Source: Microbacterium sp. LWO14-1.2
Lineage (GTDB): Bacteria; Actinomycetota; Actinomycetes; Actinomycetales; Microbacteriaceae
Direction: 5' to 3'
Assembly: GCF_038397715.1 (NCBI RefSeq)
Contig: NZ_CP151633.1
Location: 124,001-188,000 of the forward strand
DNA: 64,000 nucleotides
The position numbers were made by a program, and so were the translations under genes. Shown in pieces: positions 46,481-56,198 of the stretch. How positions within the stretch are numbered: position 1 is the stretch's first letter; the number at the start of each line of letters is the position of its first letter. The notes below the pieces were generated by a model that saw only the letters and a list, made by a program, of their open reading frames with translations, was not told where the DNA came from and did not search any database.

Positions 46481-47799
46481 ACCCGCGCGTCCTCGCCCTG
46501 CTGCTGCGTCCGGCACCCGGCCAGACGGCGTTCCTCGCGCTCCCGGCGACGGCCTTCGCGATCGTCACCGCCCTCGTCCTCACCGTGGTCGGCGGCGCGC
46601 AGTCCTTCTGGAGCTGGACCGACGACTTCGGCCCCGTCTATCAGGCACTCGCCGCCATCGCGCTGGTGCTCCTGGTCGTCCCGCTGGTGAATCTCGGCGG
46701 AGCCGCCGCCCGTCTCTCGGCGCGGCGACGCGACGAGCGTCTCTCCACCCTGCGCCTCCTGGGGGTGACCCCACTGGGTGTCGGTGTCGCGACCGTCGTC
46801 GAGTCCGTGCTCGTGGCCGCCGCCGGCGCCGCCGCCGGAGTGCTCGTCGCTCTCGCGATCAGCCCGCTCATCGGCCTGATCCCGTTCCGTGGCGAAGCGC
46901 TGGGCGTGGGGGCCGTCGTGCTCCCGCCGCTCGTCGTGCTCGAGGTGGTCGGCGGCATCCTCGTCGTCGCGGCAGCCAGCGCGGCCCTCGGCCTCCGCCG
47001 AGTGATCATCTCGCCGCTCGGCGTTCGCATGCGCACCACCGCGTCGAACGTGCACTGGTTCCGCGCCATCATCGGCGTCTCCGTCCTCGCTCTGGTGTTC
47101 GTGCTGATCAAGATCTTCCCCTCGGTCGCCGGCATCGTGACGACGATCACGGTGCTCGCCGTGCTCTTCGCGATCGCGCTCGCCGTCGTGAACATGCTGG
47201 GCCCGTGGGTCATCAAGGTCATCGCCTCGCGGCAGCTCCGTCGGGCCGAGCATCCGGAACGGCTGCTGGCGGCGCGCCTCGTCCTCGATTCCCCGAAGAG
47301 CGCGTGGCGCCAGGTGAGCGGGATCGCGATGGCGAGCTTCATGGCCGTGTTCGCGGGCACCGGAGTCTCTCTCATGAACGTCCTCGGCAGCGGCGACGCT
47401 GCCTCCGACGAAGCCGCTCTCGCCGTCGACATGCGTACCGGCCTCATCATCACGCTGGTGGCGTCGTTCCTCATGGTCGCGGCCTCGGTGGGCGTGAATC
47501 AGGCGGCGGCGATCCTCGATCAGCGCGAGCTCCACCGGAGCCTGCACCACCTGGGGATGCCGCTCGAGACGGTCGACCGCGCACGACGCCGCGCGATCAT
47601 GTCGCCGCTGCTCATCACCGCGATCGGCTCGGCGCTGTGCGCGGCGGTACTGGTCTTCCCGCTGCTCGGGATCGCCCTCATCACGGCACCGGAATCGGTG
47701 CTGACTATCGTCGTGGTCGTCACGATCGGGATAGGCGTCGTCTGGGCGAGCACGCGCGCGACCCGGCCGCTGCTGGCGCGGTCGTTCGCGGCGGCATGA
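46477..47799 (+). CDS. FtsX-like ABC transporter permease
   Basis: 440 residues with about ten transmembrane helices and two FtsX-like halves (RDERLSTLRLLGVTPLGVGV in the first, QRELHRSLHHLGMPLETVD in the second). These short loops are the usual contact sites for the ATPase. There is no large extracellular domain, unlike MacB or BceB. It pairs with the ATPase by a 4-bp overlap. Substrate is unknown. Confidence 0.88.
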   Translation: MNPRVLALLLRPAPGQTAFLALPATAFAIVTALVLTVVGGAQSFWSWTDDFGPVYQALAAIALVLLVVPLVNLGGAAARLSARRRDERLSTLRLLGVTPLGVGVATVVESVLVAAAGAAAGVLVALAISPLIGLIPFRGEALGVGAVVLPPLVVLEVVGGILVVAAASAALGLRRVIISPLGVRMRTTASNVHWFRAIIGVSVLALVFVLIKIFPSVAGIVTTITVLAVLFAIALAVVNMLGPWVIKVIASRQLRRAEHPERLLAARLVLDSPKSAWRQVSGIAMASFMAVFAGTGVSLMNVLGSGDAASDEAALAVDMRTGLIITLVASFLMVAASVGVNQAAAILDQRELHRSLHHLGMPLETVDRARRRAIMSPLLITAIGSALCAAVLVFPLLGIALITAPESVLTIVVVVTIGIGVVWASTRATRPLLARSFAAA

Positions 47800-47811
47800 G
47801 CGCCGGTCGAG

Positions 47812-48675
47812 TCAGCGGCGGCGCTGACAGCGCGGGCAGTAGTGGCTCGACCGGTTCATGAACGCGGTGCGGCGGATCGGGCCGCCGCACCGCGGACACG
47901 GCTCGCCCCCGCGTCCGTACGCGTTGAGGGAGTGCGCGAAGTACCCGGCCTGACCGTTGACGTTGACGTACTGCGCGTCGAAGCTCGTCCCGCCCTCTGC
48001 GAGGGCCTTTGCCAGCACCGCTCGGATCTCGGCGAGCAACCGCGAGGCCGCCGGCGTCGAGAGGGCGGACGCGGCGGTCTCCGGGTGGATGCGTGCCGCC
48101 CACAACGACTCATCGGCATAGATGTTGCCGACCCCGCTGATCACCTGCTGATCCAGGAGGACACGCTTGATGCCGCTGCTCCTGCGCCGGAGCGCGGCGA
48201 GGAACGCCGCGTCGTCGACGAGCGGATCCATCGGATCGCGCGCGATGTGGAGCACCTGCGACGGGATCCGCGACGGCCCGTCGTCGCGCAGCTCGTCGAC
48301 GGCCAGAGATCCGAACGTCCGTTGATCGGCGAAGACCACGGCCAATTCACCGTGCGTCGGGTGCTCGAGGCTGATCCGGATCCGCTCGTGCCGCTCGGGC
48401 GGCGCGTCAGGCGCGCGGAGCAGCATCTGCCCGCTCATGCCCAGGTGGGCGATCAGCGCGGTGCCGCCGGAGTCGAGCGGGAGCCAGAGGAACTTGCCGC
48501 GCCGGTCGGCCGCAGCGAACCGGTGTCCGTCGAGCCGGACGACGAAGTCCTCGGCGCCCGCCGCATGCCGGGTCAGTGCGCGCTCATCGAGCACGCTGAC
48601 CGCGGTGATGAGCGAGCCGATCGCGGCGGGGGCGAGCCCCGCGCGCACCACCTCGACCTCGGGGAGCTCAGGCAC
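47812..48675 (-). CDS. mutM: formamidopyrimidine-DNA glycosylase
   Basis: 287 residues. Catalytic Pro2-Glu3 in [14 protein letters not shown], the DNA-binding [13 protein letters not shown], and the C-terminal zinc finger CPRCGG...HYCPRC. It removes 8-oxoguanine and ring-opened purines and nicks the strand. It overlaps the rnc stop by 8 bp; rnc-mutM is the common actinobacterial order. Confidence 0.96.
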   Translation of the reverse strand: MPELPEVEVVRAGLAPAAIGSLITAVSVLDERALTRHAAGAEDFVVRLDGHRFAAADRRGKFLWLPLDSGGTALIAHLGMSGQMLLRAPDAPPERHERIRISLEHPTHGELAVVFADQRTFGSLAVDELRDDGPSRIPSQVLHIARDPMDPLVDDAAFLAALRRRSSGIKRVLLDQQVISGVGNIYADESLWAARIHPETAASALSTPAASRLLAEIRAVLAKALAEGGTSFDAQYVNVNGQAGYFAHSLNAYGRGGEPCPRCGGPIRRTAFMNRSSHYCPRCQRRR

Positions 48676-49360
48676 GCTCGTCGAGCAGACGCCACGCGCT
48701 CAGCGCTGCAGCCATCTCAGCCGTCTTCTTGCTGCTGCCCAGCCCATTCATGCTGACGTCACCGACAGTCACCGTCGCGGTGAAGCGACGGTCGTGGTCG
48801 GGACCGCTGGCTTCGATGGAGTACTGCGGAGCGGTCAGCCCGAGGCGGGCCGCGAGTTCCTGCAGGCTCGTCTTCGGGTCCATCGCCGCGCCGTAGCGCT
48901 CGGGATCGGCGAGCAGCGGCTCGGTCAGCCGCAGCACCAGTTCCGTCGCGGCATCGGGGCCGGCTGACAGGAACGTGGCGCCGATGACGGCCTCCATCGT
49001 GTCCGCGAGGATCGAGTCCTTGTCGCGTCCGCCGGTCTGCTCCTCGCCGCGGCCGAGCAGCAGGTGGCTGCCCAACTCGATGCCCCGCGCGACCTCCGCC
49101 AGCGCGACCGTCGACACGACGCTCGCGCGACGCTTCGCCAGAGCCCCCTCATCGAGCTCGGGGTGGCTCGTGAACAGCATCACGGTCACCGCCTGCCCGA
49201 GAACCGAGTCGCCGAGGAACTCGAGGCGCTCGTTGTGAGGGATACCGCCGTGCTCGTAGGCGTACGAGCGGTGGGTGAGCGCCAACTCCAGAAGCTCCGC
49301 GTCGATATCGACGCGGAGCTTCTCAGGGAGAGGTCTCGTCCCCCCAGGGACCTCTGTCAC
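48668..49360 (-). CDS. rnc: ribonuclease III
   Basis: 230 residues. RNase III signature [13 protein letters not shown] (about 44-56) with the second acidic set in DTMEAVIGA, and a C-terminal dsRNA-binding domain ([27 protein letters not shown]). It processes rRNA and structured mRNAs. It follows rpmF closely. Confidence 0.96.
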   Translation of the reverse strand: MTEVPGGTRPLPEKLRVDIDAELLELALTHRSYAYEHGGIPHNERLEFLGDSVLGQAVTVMLFTSHPELDEGALAKRRASVVSTVALAEVARGIELGSHLLLGRGEEQTGGRDKDSILADTMEAVIGATFLSAGPDAATELVLRLTEPLLADPERYGAAMDPKTSLQELAARLGLTAPQYSIEASGPDHDRRFTATVTVGDVSMNGLGSSKKTAEMAAALSAWRLLDERA

Positions 49361-49376
49361 GATCTGGAGTCGCGAC

Positions 49377-49586
49377 TCAGACGTCAGCGACCTTGCGGCC
49401 CTTGTACTCGAGGAAGAGCTCGGTGCCCTGCGAGTCGGTGACGACCTTCGCCTGGTGAGGACGGCTGTAGACGACCTTGCCGTTCTCGACGGTCTTGACG
49501 AGCGCGGGAGCCTCGGCCTTCCACTGCGCGCGACGCGAGCGGGTGTTGGAACGGGAGACCTTGCGCTTCGGGGGGTTACCAGCCAT
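49377..49586 (-). CDS. rpmF: 50S ribosomal protein L32
   Basis: 69 residues, typical length, with the basic start [20 protein letters not shown]. It lacks the four Cys of zinc-type L32, so it is a C-minus form that needs no zinc; in bacteria with both forms, C-minus copies are often induced by zinc shortage, but this one sits in the standard yceD-rpmF location. Confidence 0.95.
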   Translation of the reverse strand: MAGNPPKRKVSRSNTRSRRAQWKAEAPALVKTVENGKVVYSRPHQAKVVTDSQGTELFLEYKGRKVADV

Positions 49587-49588
49587 GA

Positions 49589-50149
49589 CTAGCTCTCTTC
49601 TTTCTCGGCGGCGCTGCTCTCTGCCGCGCCGTCTTGGTCTGTGATCTGCTGGAGCGCACTCCATCGAGGATCGATGGGAGCTGCCTGCTCCGATCCGGTG
49701 CTCTCGGTCAGCCTCTCGCCCGTGACCGGGTCGAGCCCGGGGCAATCCGGCTGACACACCGGCTGAAATGGAAGCGACAATACGGCCGCATCCCTGACAA
49801 GAGTTTCAAGATCCACGTGGTCGTCTTGAACCTCGAAGTCAGTTTCTTCCTCACCAGGATACGCGAAAAGCTCCTGGAACTCGACTTCGACGGGCCGGGC
49901 GATGTCGGTGAGGCACCGACCGCATACTCCGGAGTACTCCGCATCAGCCGCGCCGGACACGAGAATGCCCTCGTGGACCGACTCGAGCCGCACATCGAGA
50001 TCGAGTTCGGAACCCTGCGCGAAGGACACGATCCCCTCGCCCCACGGCTCGTCGAGAGTCACCGTGAAGGCATGCTCGCGCATCTCCCCCGGCTTGCGAA
50101 CGATGTCGCGGACGGGGAGGACGAAGGGGCCGTTGAATCGGGAACGCAC
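49589..50149 (-). CDS. YceD (DUF177) protein
   Basis: 186 residues. The family core is in the middle, VCGRCLTDIARPVEVEFQELF (about 75-95), with a second Cys pair, CQPDCPGLDP, near residue 135. YceD genes precede rpmF in most bacteria; the E. coli protein helps 23S rRNA maturation, though its exact role is open. The GTG at 50149 has only a weak ribosome site. It ends 2 bp before rpmF. Confidence 0.92.
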   Translation of the reverse strand: MRSRFNGPFVLPVRDIVRKPGEMREHAFTVTLDEPWGEGIVSFAQGSELDLDVRLESVHEGILVSGAADAEYSGVCGRCLTDIARPVEVEFQELFAYPGEEETDFEVQDDHVDLETLVRDAAVLSLPFQPVCQPDCPGLDPVTGERLTESTGSEQAAPIDPRWSALQQITDQDGAAESSAAEKEES

Positions 50150-50222
50150 CCCGCAATGCTACCGGCTCGGCGGAGCCCCGGGCTGGTCGGCGCCTGAGTG
50201 CGGAGGCCCGGCGGAGGGACGG

Positions 50223-50720
50223 TCAGATCCCGCGGGAGCCGGTGTCGAGGAACGACGCGACGGCCGGCGGAACGAACGGCGAGATGTCTCCGCCGAGCCC
50301 GGCGACCTGCCTCACGAGCGAGCTCGACACCAGGGCGTGCGCAGGATCCGGCAGCAGGAACACCGTCTCGATGTCGGCGAGATGGCGGTTGACGATCGCC
50401 ATCGGGGATTCGTAGGCGACGTCCACCTGCGAGCGGATGCCCTTGACGAGCACGCCGGCGTCGACGTCGCGGGCGTAGTCGACGAGCAGGCCCATGCTCC
50501 ACGACCCGACGATGACGTTGCCGTCCATCCCGTCCTCGGCGATCGACTGTTCCAGCAGCGACATGCGCTGCGCGATCGGCAGCATGGCTTCCTTGCCGGG
50601 GTTGTGCACGACGAGCACATGCAGCTCGTCGTACAGCTTCGCCGCGCGCCTGATCACATCGAGATGACCGAGGGTGGGCGGATCGAAGGAACCCGGGACG
50701 ACGGCGATCCGGCTGCTCAT
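50223..50720 (-). CDS. coaD: phosphopantetheine adenylyltransferase
   Basis: 165 residues. It makes dephospho-CoA from 4'-phosphopantetheine and ATP. The nucleotidyltransferase motif [10 protein letters not shown] (10-19) and the late [14 protein letters not shown] are present. It lies 30 bp after recG on the same strand. Confidence 0.96.
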   Translation of the reverse strand: MSSRIAVVPGSFDPPTLGHLDVIRRAAKLYDELHVLVVHNPGKEAMLPIAQRMSLLEQSIAEDGMDGNVIVGSWSMGLLVDYARDVDAGVLVKGIRSQVDVAYESPMAIVNRHLADIETVFLLPDPAHALVSSSLVRQVAGLGGDISPFVPPAVASFLDTGSRGI

Positions 50721-50750
50721 GCATCCAGCCTAGGGCACCTCGAAGAGAGG

Positions 50751-52925
50751 TCAGTTCTTCGCGAGCGCGGCGCGGTCTTCTTCCGTCACGCGACGCGCGA
50801 TCGCGGCTCGGAGGCCGGGATTCGCTGTCAGATCCGGGTCGTCCGCGAGGATCGCCTCGGCGAGCTCCCGCGCCCGCACGATGAGCTTGGAATCCTTGAC
50901 GACGCGCAGCAGCTTGAGCGACGAGCGCACTCCGGCCTGGGCCGCTCCCAGCACGTCGCCCTCTCCGCGGAGCTCGAGATCGACCTCCGCGAGGGCGAAT
51001 CCGTCAAGCGTCGCGGCGACAGCATCCACGCGTTCACGCGCGACCGAACCCGCCTCGGCCTCGGTCACGAGGAGGCAGAGGCCCGGCACTCCGCCTCGCC
51101 CGACGCGCCCACGGAGCTGATGCAGCTGCGAGACGCCGAAGCGGTCGGCGTCGAGCACGATCATGGTCGAGGCGTTGGGCACGTCGACGCCGACCTCGAT
51201 CACGGTCGTGGCGATCAGCAGGTCGATGTCGCCGCGGGCGAAGGACTGCATCACGGCGTCCTTCTCATCCGACGGCATGCGTCCGTGGAGGACCGCTCTG
51301 CGCAGACCGCCGAGGGTCGGATGCGTGGCCAGCGCCTCGTCGAGCTGCACCACGCCCCACTTCGGACCGGCCGCGCCCTCGCCCTGCAGGAGTGCCTGCT
51401 CACCCACCTCGGCGGTCTTCTTCGTGGTGTCGATCGCCGCGCAGACGGCGAACACCTGACGGCCCTGCGCGATCTCCTCTGCGGCGCGCTCCCAGACGCG
51501 GTTGAACCAGCCGGGATGCTCGGCGAGGGGCGCGACGAACGACTCGATACCCGCGCGCCCCTTCGGCATCGTGCGGATGACGGATGTGTCGAGGTCGCCG
51601 AACACCGTCATCGCGACTGTGCGAGGGATCGGCGTCGCCGTCAGGACGAGGGCGTGCGGACTCGACCCCTTGGCGCGGAGCGCCTCGCGCTGCTCCACGC
51701 CGAAGCGGTGCTGCTCGTCGACCACGACGAGACCGAGGTCGGCGAAGGTGGTCTTCTCGCCGAGGAGCGCGTGCGTGCCGACGACGATGAGCGACTGGCC
51801 CGAGGCGACGCGCAGCGCGGCCTTGCGTCGCTCCGCCGCAGGCATCTGCCCGGTCAGCAGCGTCGGCATGACGAGCGGCGCGAGCTGGGGACCGAGCATC
51901 TTCGTGATCGATCGGAGGTGCTGCCCTGCGAGCACCTCCGTCGGTGCGATGAGCGCTGCCTGCCCACCGGACTCGGCGACCTGGAGCATGGCGCGGAGGG
52001 CGACGAGGGTCTTGCCGGAGCCCACCTCGCCCTGCACGAGCCTGTTCATGGGCCATGACCCGACCAGGTCGTGCGCGATCTGGTCGCCGACGGTCTGCTG
52101 GTCGGGCGTGAGCGAGTACGGAAGCGCCGCGTCGAAGCGTTCGAGGAGTCCCCCGGGCGCGGCCGGTCGCGTCGTGGCCGAGAGGGCCCGCACCGCGTCG
52201 CGCTGCTGCAGCAGCGCCGTCTGCAGGGTGAGCGCCTCGTGCATGCGCAGCGTGCGGACGGCGGGATCGATGTCGTTGCGGGTCTTGGGACGGTGGATCT
52301 GCTCGAGCGCCTCGCGTGCCGTCAGCAGCTCCTCCCGGGACCGGACGTCGGGGGCGAGCGGCTCGGGCACATCCCCGAGGTCGTCGAGGACCCTGCCGAC
52401 GAACTTCGCGATCTGCCAGGTCTGGAGGCTGGAGGTCGCCGGGTAGATCGGGATCAGCACGGCGGCACGCGCGTCCGCGCGTCGCCGCGCGGCATCCTCG
52501 TCGTCGAAGAGCTCGTACTCGGGATGCGCGAATTGCGTGACCCCGTTGAACTCGCCGACCTTGCCGGAGAACACGCCACGGCGGCCGACCGCCAGCTCCT
52601 CCGACCGCCACTTCGCCGCCCCGAGATTCTTCGCGAAGAACGTCAGGGACATCTTCCCGATGCCGTCGCCGATCACGACGTCGGCCATCGCGCCACGTCG
52701 ATTGCGCATCGCCCGAGCACTCGACGACAGCACCTCGGCGACGATCGTGACGGTCTCGCCGATCGGGAGCTCGCGGATCGGGGTGAGCTCTCCCGGATCC
52801 GCATACCGTCGCGGATAGTGCGAGAGCAGATCGCCGACCGTCGCCATACCGAAAGCCCGGTCGAGTGCCTTCGCCGGGGTCGCGCCGAGCGCCTCCTGCA
52901 GAGACGTGTCGAGCGAGAGCGGCAT
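50751..52925 (-). CDS. recG: ATP-dependent DNA helicase RecG
   Basis: 724 residues. N-terminal wedge/OB domain (about 50-145), then SF2 helicase motifs: Walker A GEVGSGKT (299-306), DEQHRFG, TATPIPRT, and C-terminal motif V-VI VGRGGVPG. It rescues stalled forks and processes Holliday junctions. First gene of recG-coaD-yceD-rpmF-rnc-mutM. Confidence 0.96.
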   Translation of the reverse strand: MPLSLDTSLQEALGATPAKALDRAFGMATVGDLLSHYPRRYADPGELTPIRELPIGETVTIVAEVLSSSARAMRNRRGAMADVVIGDGIGKMSLTFFAKNLGAAKWRSEELAVGRRGVFSGKVGEFNGVTQFAHPEYELFDDEDAARRRADARAAVLIPIYPATSSLQTWQIAKFVGRVLDDLGDVPEPLAPDVRSREELLTAREALEQIHRPKTRNDIDPAVRTLRMHEALTLQTALLQQRDAVRALSATTRPAAPGGLLERFDAALPYSLTPDQQTVGDQIAHDLVGSWPMNRLVQGEVGSGKTLVALRAMLQVAESGGQAALIAPTEVLAGQHLRSITKMLGPQLAPLVMPTLLTGQMPAAERRKAALRVASGQSLIVVGTHALLGEKTTFADLGLVVVDEQHRFGVEQREALRAKGSSPHALVLTATPIPRTVAMTVFGDLDTSVIRTMPKGRAGIESFVAPLAEHPGWFNRVWERAAEEIAQGRQVFAVCAAIDTTKKTAEVGEQALLQGEGAAGPKWGVVQLDEALATHPTLGGLRRAVLHGRMPSDEKDAVMQSFARGDIDLLIATTVIEVGVDVPNASTMIVLDADRFGVSQLHQLRGRVGRGGVPGLCLLVTEAEAGSVARERVDAVAATLDGFALAEVDLELRGEGDVLGAAQAGVRSSLKLLRVVKDSKLIVRARELAEAILADDPDLTANPGLRAAIARRVTEEDRAALAKN

Positions 52926-52986
52926 GGTCCGAGTCTAGAAGGCGGCGCCGACACGGCGTGCACGGACGCTGTCGTATCGTGAACGG

Positions 52987-53565
52987 GTGACGAGGATCAT
53001 CGCCGGGGCCGCCAGAGGCGCCCGACTGGACGTGCCGGGAAGCGGCACCCGCCCCACGAGCGACCGGGTGCGGGAGTCGCTGTTCGGCGCCCTCGAATCC
53101 GCCGACGCGCTGTCCGGGGCTCGTGTCCTCGATCTGTACGCCGGTTCGGGGGCCCTCGGCCTCGAGTCGTCGAGCCGTGGCGCCGCCTCCGTCGACCTCG
53201 TCGAGCACGGTCGCGCCGCGGCGGGGATCATCCGCCGCAACGCCGGCATCGTGGCGAAAGCCGGGGGCCTCTCCCCCGCGCGCGTCCACCAGAGCAGCGT
53301 CCGCGCCTTCCTGCAGCGTGCGACGGGACCCTTCGACCTCGTCTTCACCGACCCGCCGTACGATCTGGGCGATGAAGCCATGAACGGCGACCTCCTCGCA
53401 CTCGCGCCGCTCCTCGCCCCGGAGGCACTCGTCGTGATCGAACGCGCGAGACGATCCACCCCGCCCGACCTCTCCGCCGCCGGGCTCGAGCTGCTCCGCG
53501 AGAAGACCTACGGCGACACGACCCTGTGGTGGGCGATTCCCCGAGGGGCCGACTCCTCAGCCTGA
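52987..53565 (+). CDS. rsmD: 16S rRNA (guanine966-N2)-methyltransferase
   Basis: 192 residues. SAM motif LDLYAGSGALGLES (about 47-60), catalytic FTDPPYDLG (about 119-127). It modifies G966 of 16S rRNA. It is divergent from recG (61 bp between) and overlaps thiL tail-to-tail by 9 bp. Confidence 0.94.
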   Translation: MTRIIAGAARGARLDVPGSGTRPTSDRVRESLFGALESADALSGARVLDLYAGSGALGLESSSRGAASVDLVEHGRAAAGIIRRNAGIVAKAGGLSPARVHQSSVRAFLQRATGPFDLVFTDPPYDLGDEAMNGDLLALAPLLAPEALVVIERARRSTPPDLSAAGLELLREKTYGDTTLWWAIPRGADSSA

Positions 53566-54552
53566 CGCCGAGTCCCAGTCGCGGTACGGGTCCCAGCCGC
53601 TGACGTCGACCGGATCGCCGTCGACGAGCAGGTCGTGGTCCGATCGGTCTGCGACCTCGCCGATGCGTCGGAAGCCGGGCGGCAGAACCGCGCCCGGGAA
53701 CGCGGCCAGCAGCGCGTGGTCCTCACCCCCGGCGAGGGCGCGCACCGGATCGTCGCCGAGCGCCGCCGCAGACAGGCGGATCGTCACCCCGGATGCCGCC
53801 GCCATGCGCCGCGCGTCCAGCGCGAGTCCGTCGGAGACGTCCATCATCGCCGTCGCGCCGGCCGTCGCCGCCATCGGACCCAACCCGATCGGCGGCGAAG
53901 GACGCAGCTGCGCGTCGAGCGCCGCACGGTCGCCGTCGCCGAGCACCGCGACGTCGACCGGCACCGGGGTCTCGCCGTCGCGGAACCGGCCGAAGAGCAG
54001 CTGGAGTCCCTGCGCGGCGTGCCCGAGCTCACCCGCGACCGCCACCGTGTCTCCGGGACGGGCTCCGCTGCGCGTGATCGGGGCACGGCCCTCCAGGTCA
54101 CCCAGAGCCGTGACCGCGACGGTGAGCACGTCCGACACGGTGAGGTCGCCGCCGACCACCGCGCAGCCGGGCGCCAGCGCGGCGCACGCCTCACGGAAGC
54201 CGTCGGCGAGCCGCTGCACGAAAGAGAGCCGGAGATCGCGCGGCACGGCCAGTGCGACGAGCAGCGCCGTCGGACGCGCGCCCATCGCCGCGACGTCGGC
54301 GAGGTTGACCGCCGCCGCCTTCCACCCCAGGTCGAATCCGCTCGACCAGGCGAGTCGGAAGTCGGGGCCGTGCACCAGGGTGTCGGTGGTCGCGACGACG
54401 GAGCCCGACGGTGCGGCCACGACAGCGGCATCGTCGCCCGGGCCGATCAGCGTGTGCGATGCCTGCGCCGTGCGCGCGAGGATGGCTCGGAGGATCTCCC
54501 CCTCCGACAGGTCGCCGAGGCGCGGGTCGTCGGCATCGGGTCGGGAGGGCAT
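53557..54552 (-). CDS. thiL: thiamine-monophosphate kinase
   Basis: 331 residues. AIR synthase-like fold with IGPGDDAAVV (about 37-46), metal Asp residues in AATTDTLVHG and GDLTVSD, and MMDVSDGLALDARRM. It converts thiamine phosphate to the pyrophosphate. Its start is only 23 bp from the divergent DUF3515 gene. Confidence 0.94.
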   Translation of the reverse strand: MPSRPDADDPRLGDLSEGEILRAILARTAQASHTLIGPGDDAAVVAAPSGSVVATTDTLVHGPDFRLAWSSGFDLGWKAAAVNLADVAAMGARPTALLVALAVPRDLRLSFVQRLADGFREACAALAPGCAVVGGDLTVSDVLTVAVTALGDLEGRAPITRSGARPGDTVAVAGELGHAAQGLQLLFGRFRDGETPVPVDVAVLGDGDRAALDAQLRPSPPIGLGPMAATAGATAMMDVSDGLALDARRMAAASGVTIRLSAAALGDDPVRALAGGEDHALLAAFPGAVLPPGFRRIGEVADRSDHDLLVDGDPVDVSGWDPYRDWDSASG

Positions 54553-54575
54553 GCTGTCAAAGGTAGCCTGGATGC

Positions 54576-55094
54576 ATGCCCACCTCTCGCCGTCTTCTCC
54601 TCGTCGCGGGCATGCTGGTCGCCGCAGCCGGCCTCGCCGGATGCTCGACCACCATCCACCTCGAGCCGGCCGACGACGCCGACAACCCGGCGTGCGCCGA
54701 GGTCTCGGTTCTCCTGCCCGATGCCGTGGGCGAACTCGACCGGGTGTGGACCGACGCGCAGGCCACGGGCGCCTGGGGCGATCCGACCGTGGTGCTCCGC
54801 TGCGGCGTCGAGCCGCCCGCGCCGTCGACCGACGTGTGCACCACGATCGGCGGCGTCGACTGGCTCGTGCTCGACCAGGAGGAGGAGCGGCAGCGTCTCG
54901 TCACCTACGGACGGGACCCGGCGATCGAGGTCATCATCCGCCGAGGCTCGGAGATCGACTTCCGGACGGTCGTGGAACAGCTGTCCACGAGCATCCGGGC
55001 GGGTCTCGCGCCCGCCACGGCGCGGTGCACCGATCGCGTGCCGACCGAGGACGGCGCAGACGAGAGCACCGACGACGGCTCGACCGAGGGCTGA
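54576..55094 (+). CDS. DUF3515 family lipoprotein
   Basis: 172 residues. A lipoprotein signal peptide (residues 1-21) ends in LAAAGLAGCS, lipobox Cys near 23, so it is membrane-anchored outside. The rest matches the DUF3515 pattern with paired Cys (NPACAEV, LRCGVEP, TDVCTTIGG) and acidic tail. The family is nearly always beside thiL or ddl in actinobacteria; function unknown. A TAGCCT -10 ending seven bases before the ATG suggests a leaderless mRNA. Confidence 0.88.
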   Translation: MPTSRRLLLVAGMLVAAAGLAGCSTTIHLEPADDADNPACAEVSVLLPDAVGELDRVWTDAQATGAWGDPTVVLRCGVEPPAPSTDVCTTIGGVDWLVLDQEEERQRLVTYGRDPAIEVIIRRGSEIDFRTVVEQLSTSIRAGLAPATARCTDRVPTEDGADESTDDGSTEG

Positions 55095-55115
55095 CCGCCG
55101 GCCGAGCCGTCGCGC

Positions 55116-56198
55116 TCAGCGGCGCAGGCCGGCCTCGATCAGCTCGGAGATGAGATCCCCGTAGCTCAGACCCGAGACGACCCAGCACTTGGGGAACATC
55201 GAGATCGGAGTGAACCCGGGCATCGTGTTCAGCTCGTTGACGACGAGCTCGCCCGACGCGGTGAGGAACATGTCGACGCGAGCCAGGCCGCGACCGTCGA
55301 CCGCGTCGAAAGCGCGGATGCCCGCGTCCTGGACGGCCGCCACCTGTGCGTCGTCGAGCTCGGCCGGGCACACGACGTCGACGCCGTCTCCGCCGAAGTA
55401 CTTGCCCTCGAAGTCGTAGAACCCGCGCGACGTGAGCACGATCTCCCCGGGAAGCGATGCTCGGACGCCCTCGGCGCCTTCCAGGATGGCCACCTCGATC
55501 TCGCGCCCGACGACACCGGTCTCGATGAGCACCTTGTCGTCCTCCGCGAAGGCGACGGCGAGGGCCGCATCGAGCTCGTCGAGCGCTTCGACCTTCGACA
55601 CCCCGACACTCGATCCGGCGCGGGCAGGCTTCACGAAGAGCGGTGAGCCCAGCTCCGCAGCGGCGGCGCGGACGGCATCGGGCTGCGACGCCCACTCCCT
55701 GGCACGCACGGTGCGCCAGGGGGCGACGGAGATGCCCGCGGCCTGCAGCGCCACCTTCATGAAGTGCTTGTCCATGCAGAGCGCGGAGTCCAGGACGCCG
55801 CCGCCGGCGTACGGCACCTCGAGGGTGTCGAAGTAGCCCTGGATCGTGCCGTCCTCTCCGTGCGGTCCATGGAGGATGGGCAGCACCACGTCGATCTCGC
55901 CGAGACCGTCGACCGTGCCGTCGGCCTGCACCACGCGCAGCGTGCGGTCGCCGCCGGGCTCCGGCCACAGCACGCGGGTGCCGTTGTCGACGACCTCGGG
56001 CAGATGCGCGGCGTCCAACGGGAACTTCGCCGGGTCGTCGTCCTCGAGGACGAAGGCGCCCTCACGCGTGATCCCCACGGGGATCACGTCGTAGCGATCA
56101 CGATCGATCGCGCCCAGCACCCCGCCCGCCGTTGCGGAACTGATCGAATGCTCGCTGGAGCGCCCGCCGAAGAGCACCACCACCCTCTGCTTGTCCAT
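55116..56198 (-). CDS. ddl: D-alanine--D-alanine ligase
   Basis: 360 residues. ATP-grasp enzyme that makes the D-Ala-D-Ala end of peptidoglycan precursors. VVVLFGGRSSEHSISSATAG at the start, HGPHGEDGTIQGYF, and C-terminal NELNTMPGFTPISMFP. GAGAGGACC lies just before the ATG. Its first 101 bases overlap the end of gpsA. Confidence 0.97.
   Translation of the reverse strand: MDKQRVVVLFGGRSSEHSISSATAGGVLGAIDRDRYDVIPVGITREGAFVLEDDDPAKFPLDAAHLPEVVDNGTRVLWPEPGGDRTLRVVQADGTVDGLGEIDVVLPILHGPHGEDGTIQGYFDTLEVPYAGGGVLDSALCMDKHFMKVALQAAGISVAPWRTVRAREWASQPDAVRAAAAELGSPLFVKPARAGSSVGVSKVEALDELDAALAVAFAEDDKVLIETGVVGREIEVAILEGAEGVRASLPGEIVLTSRGFYDFEGKYFGGDGVDVVCPAELDDAQVAAVQDAGIRAFDAVDGRGLARVDMFLTASGELVVNELNTMPGFTPISMFPKCWVVSGLSYGDLISELIEAGLRR

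Noticed and set aside
54553..54561. TTGACA on the minus strand just before thiL as its -35
   Set aside because: It is only four bases from the ATG; there is no -10 at the right distance unless thiL starts far inside its conserved region.
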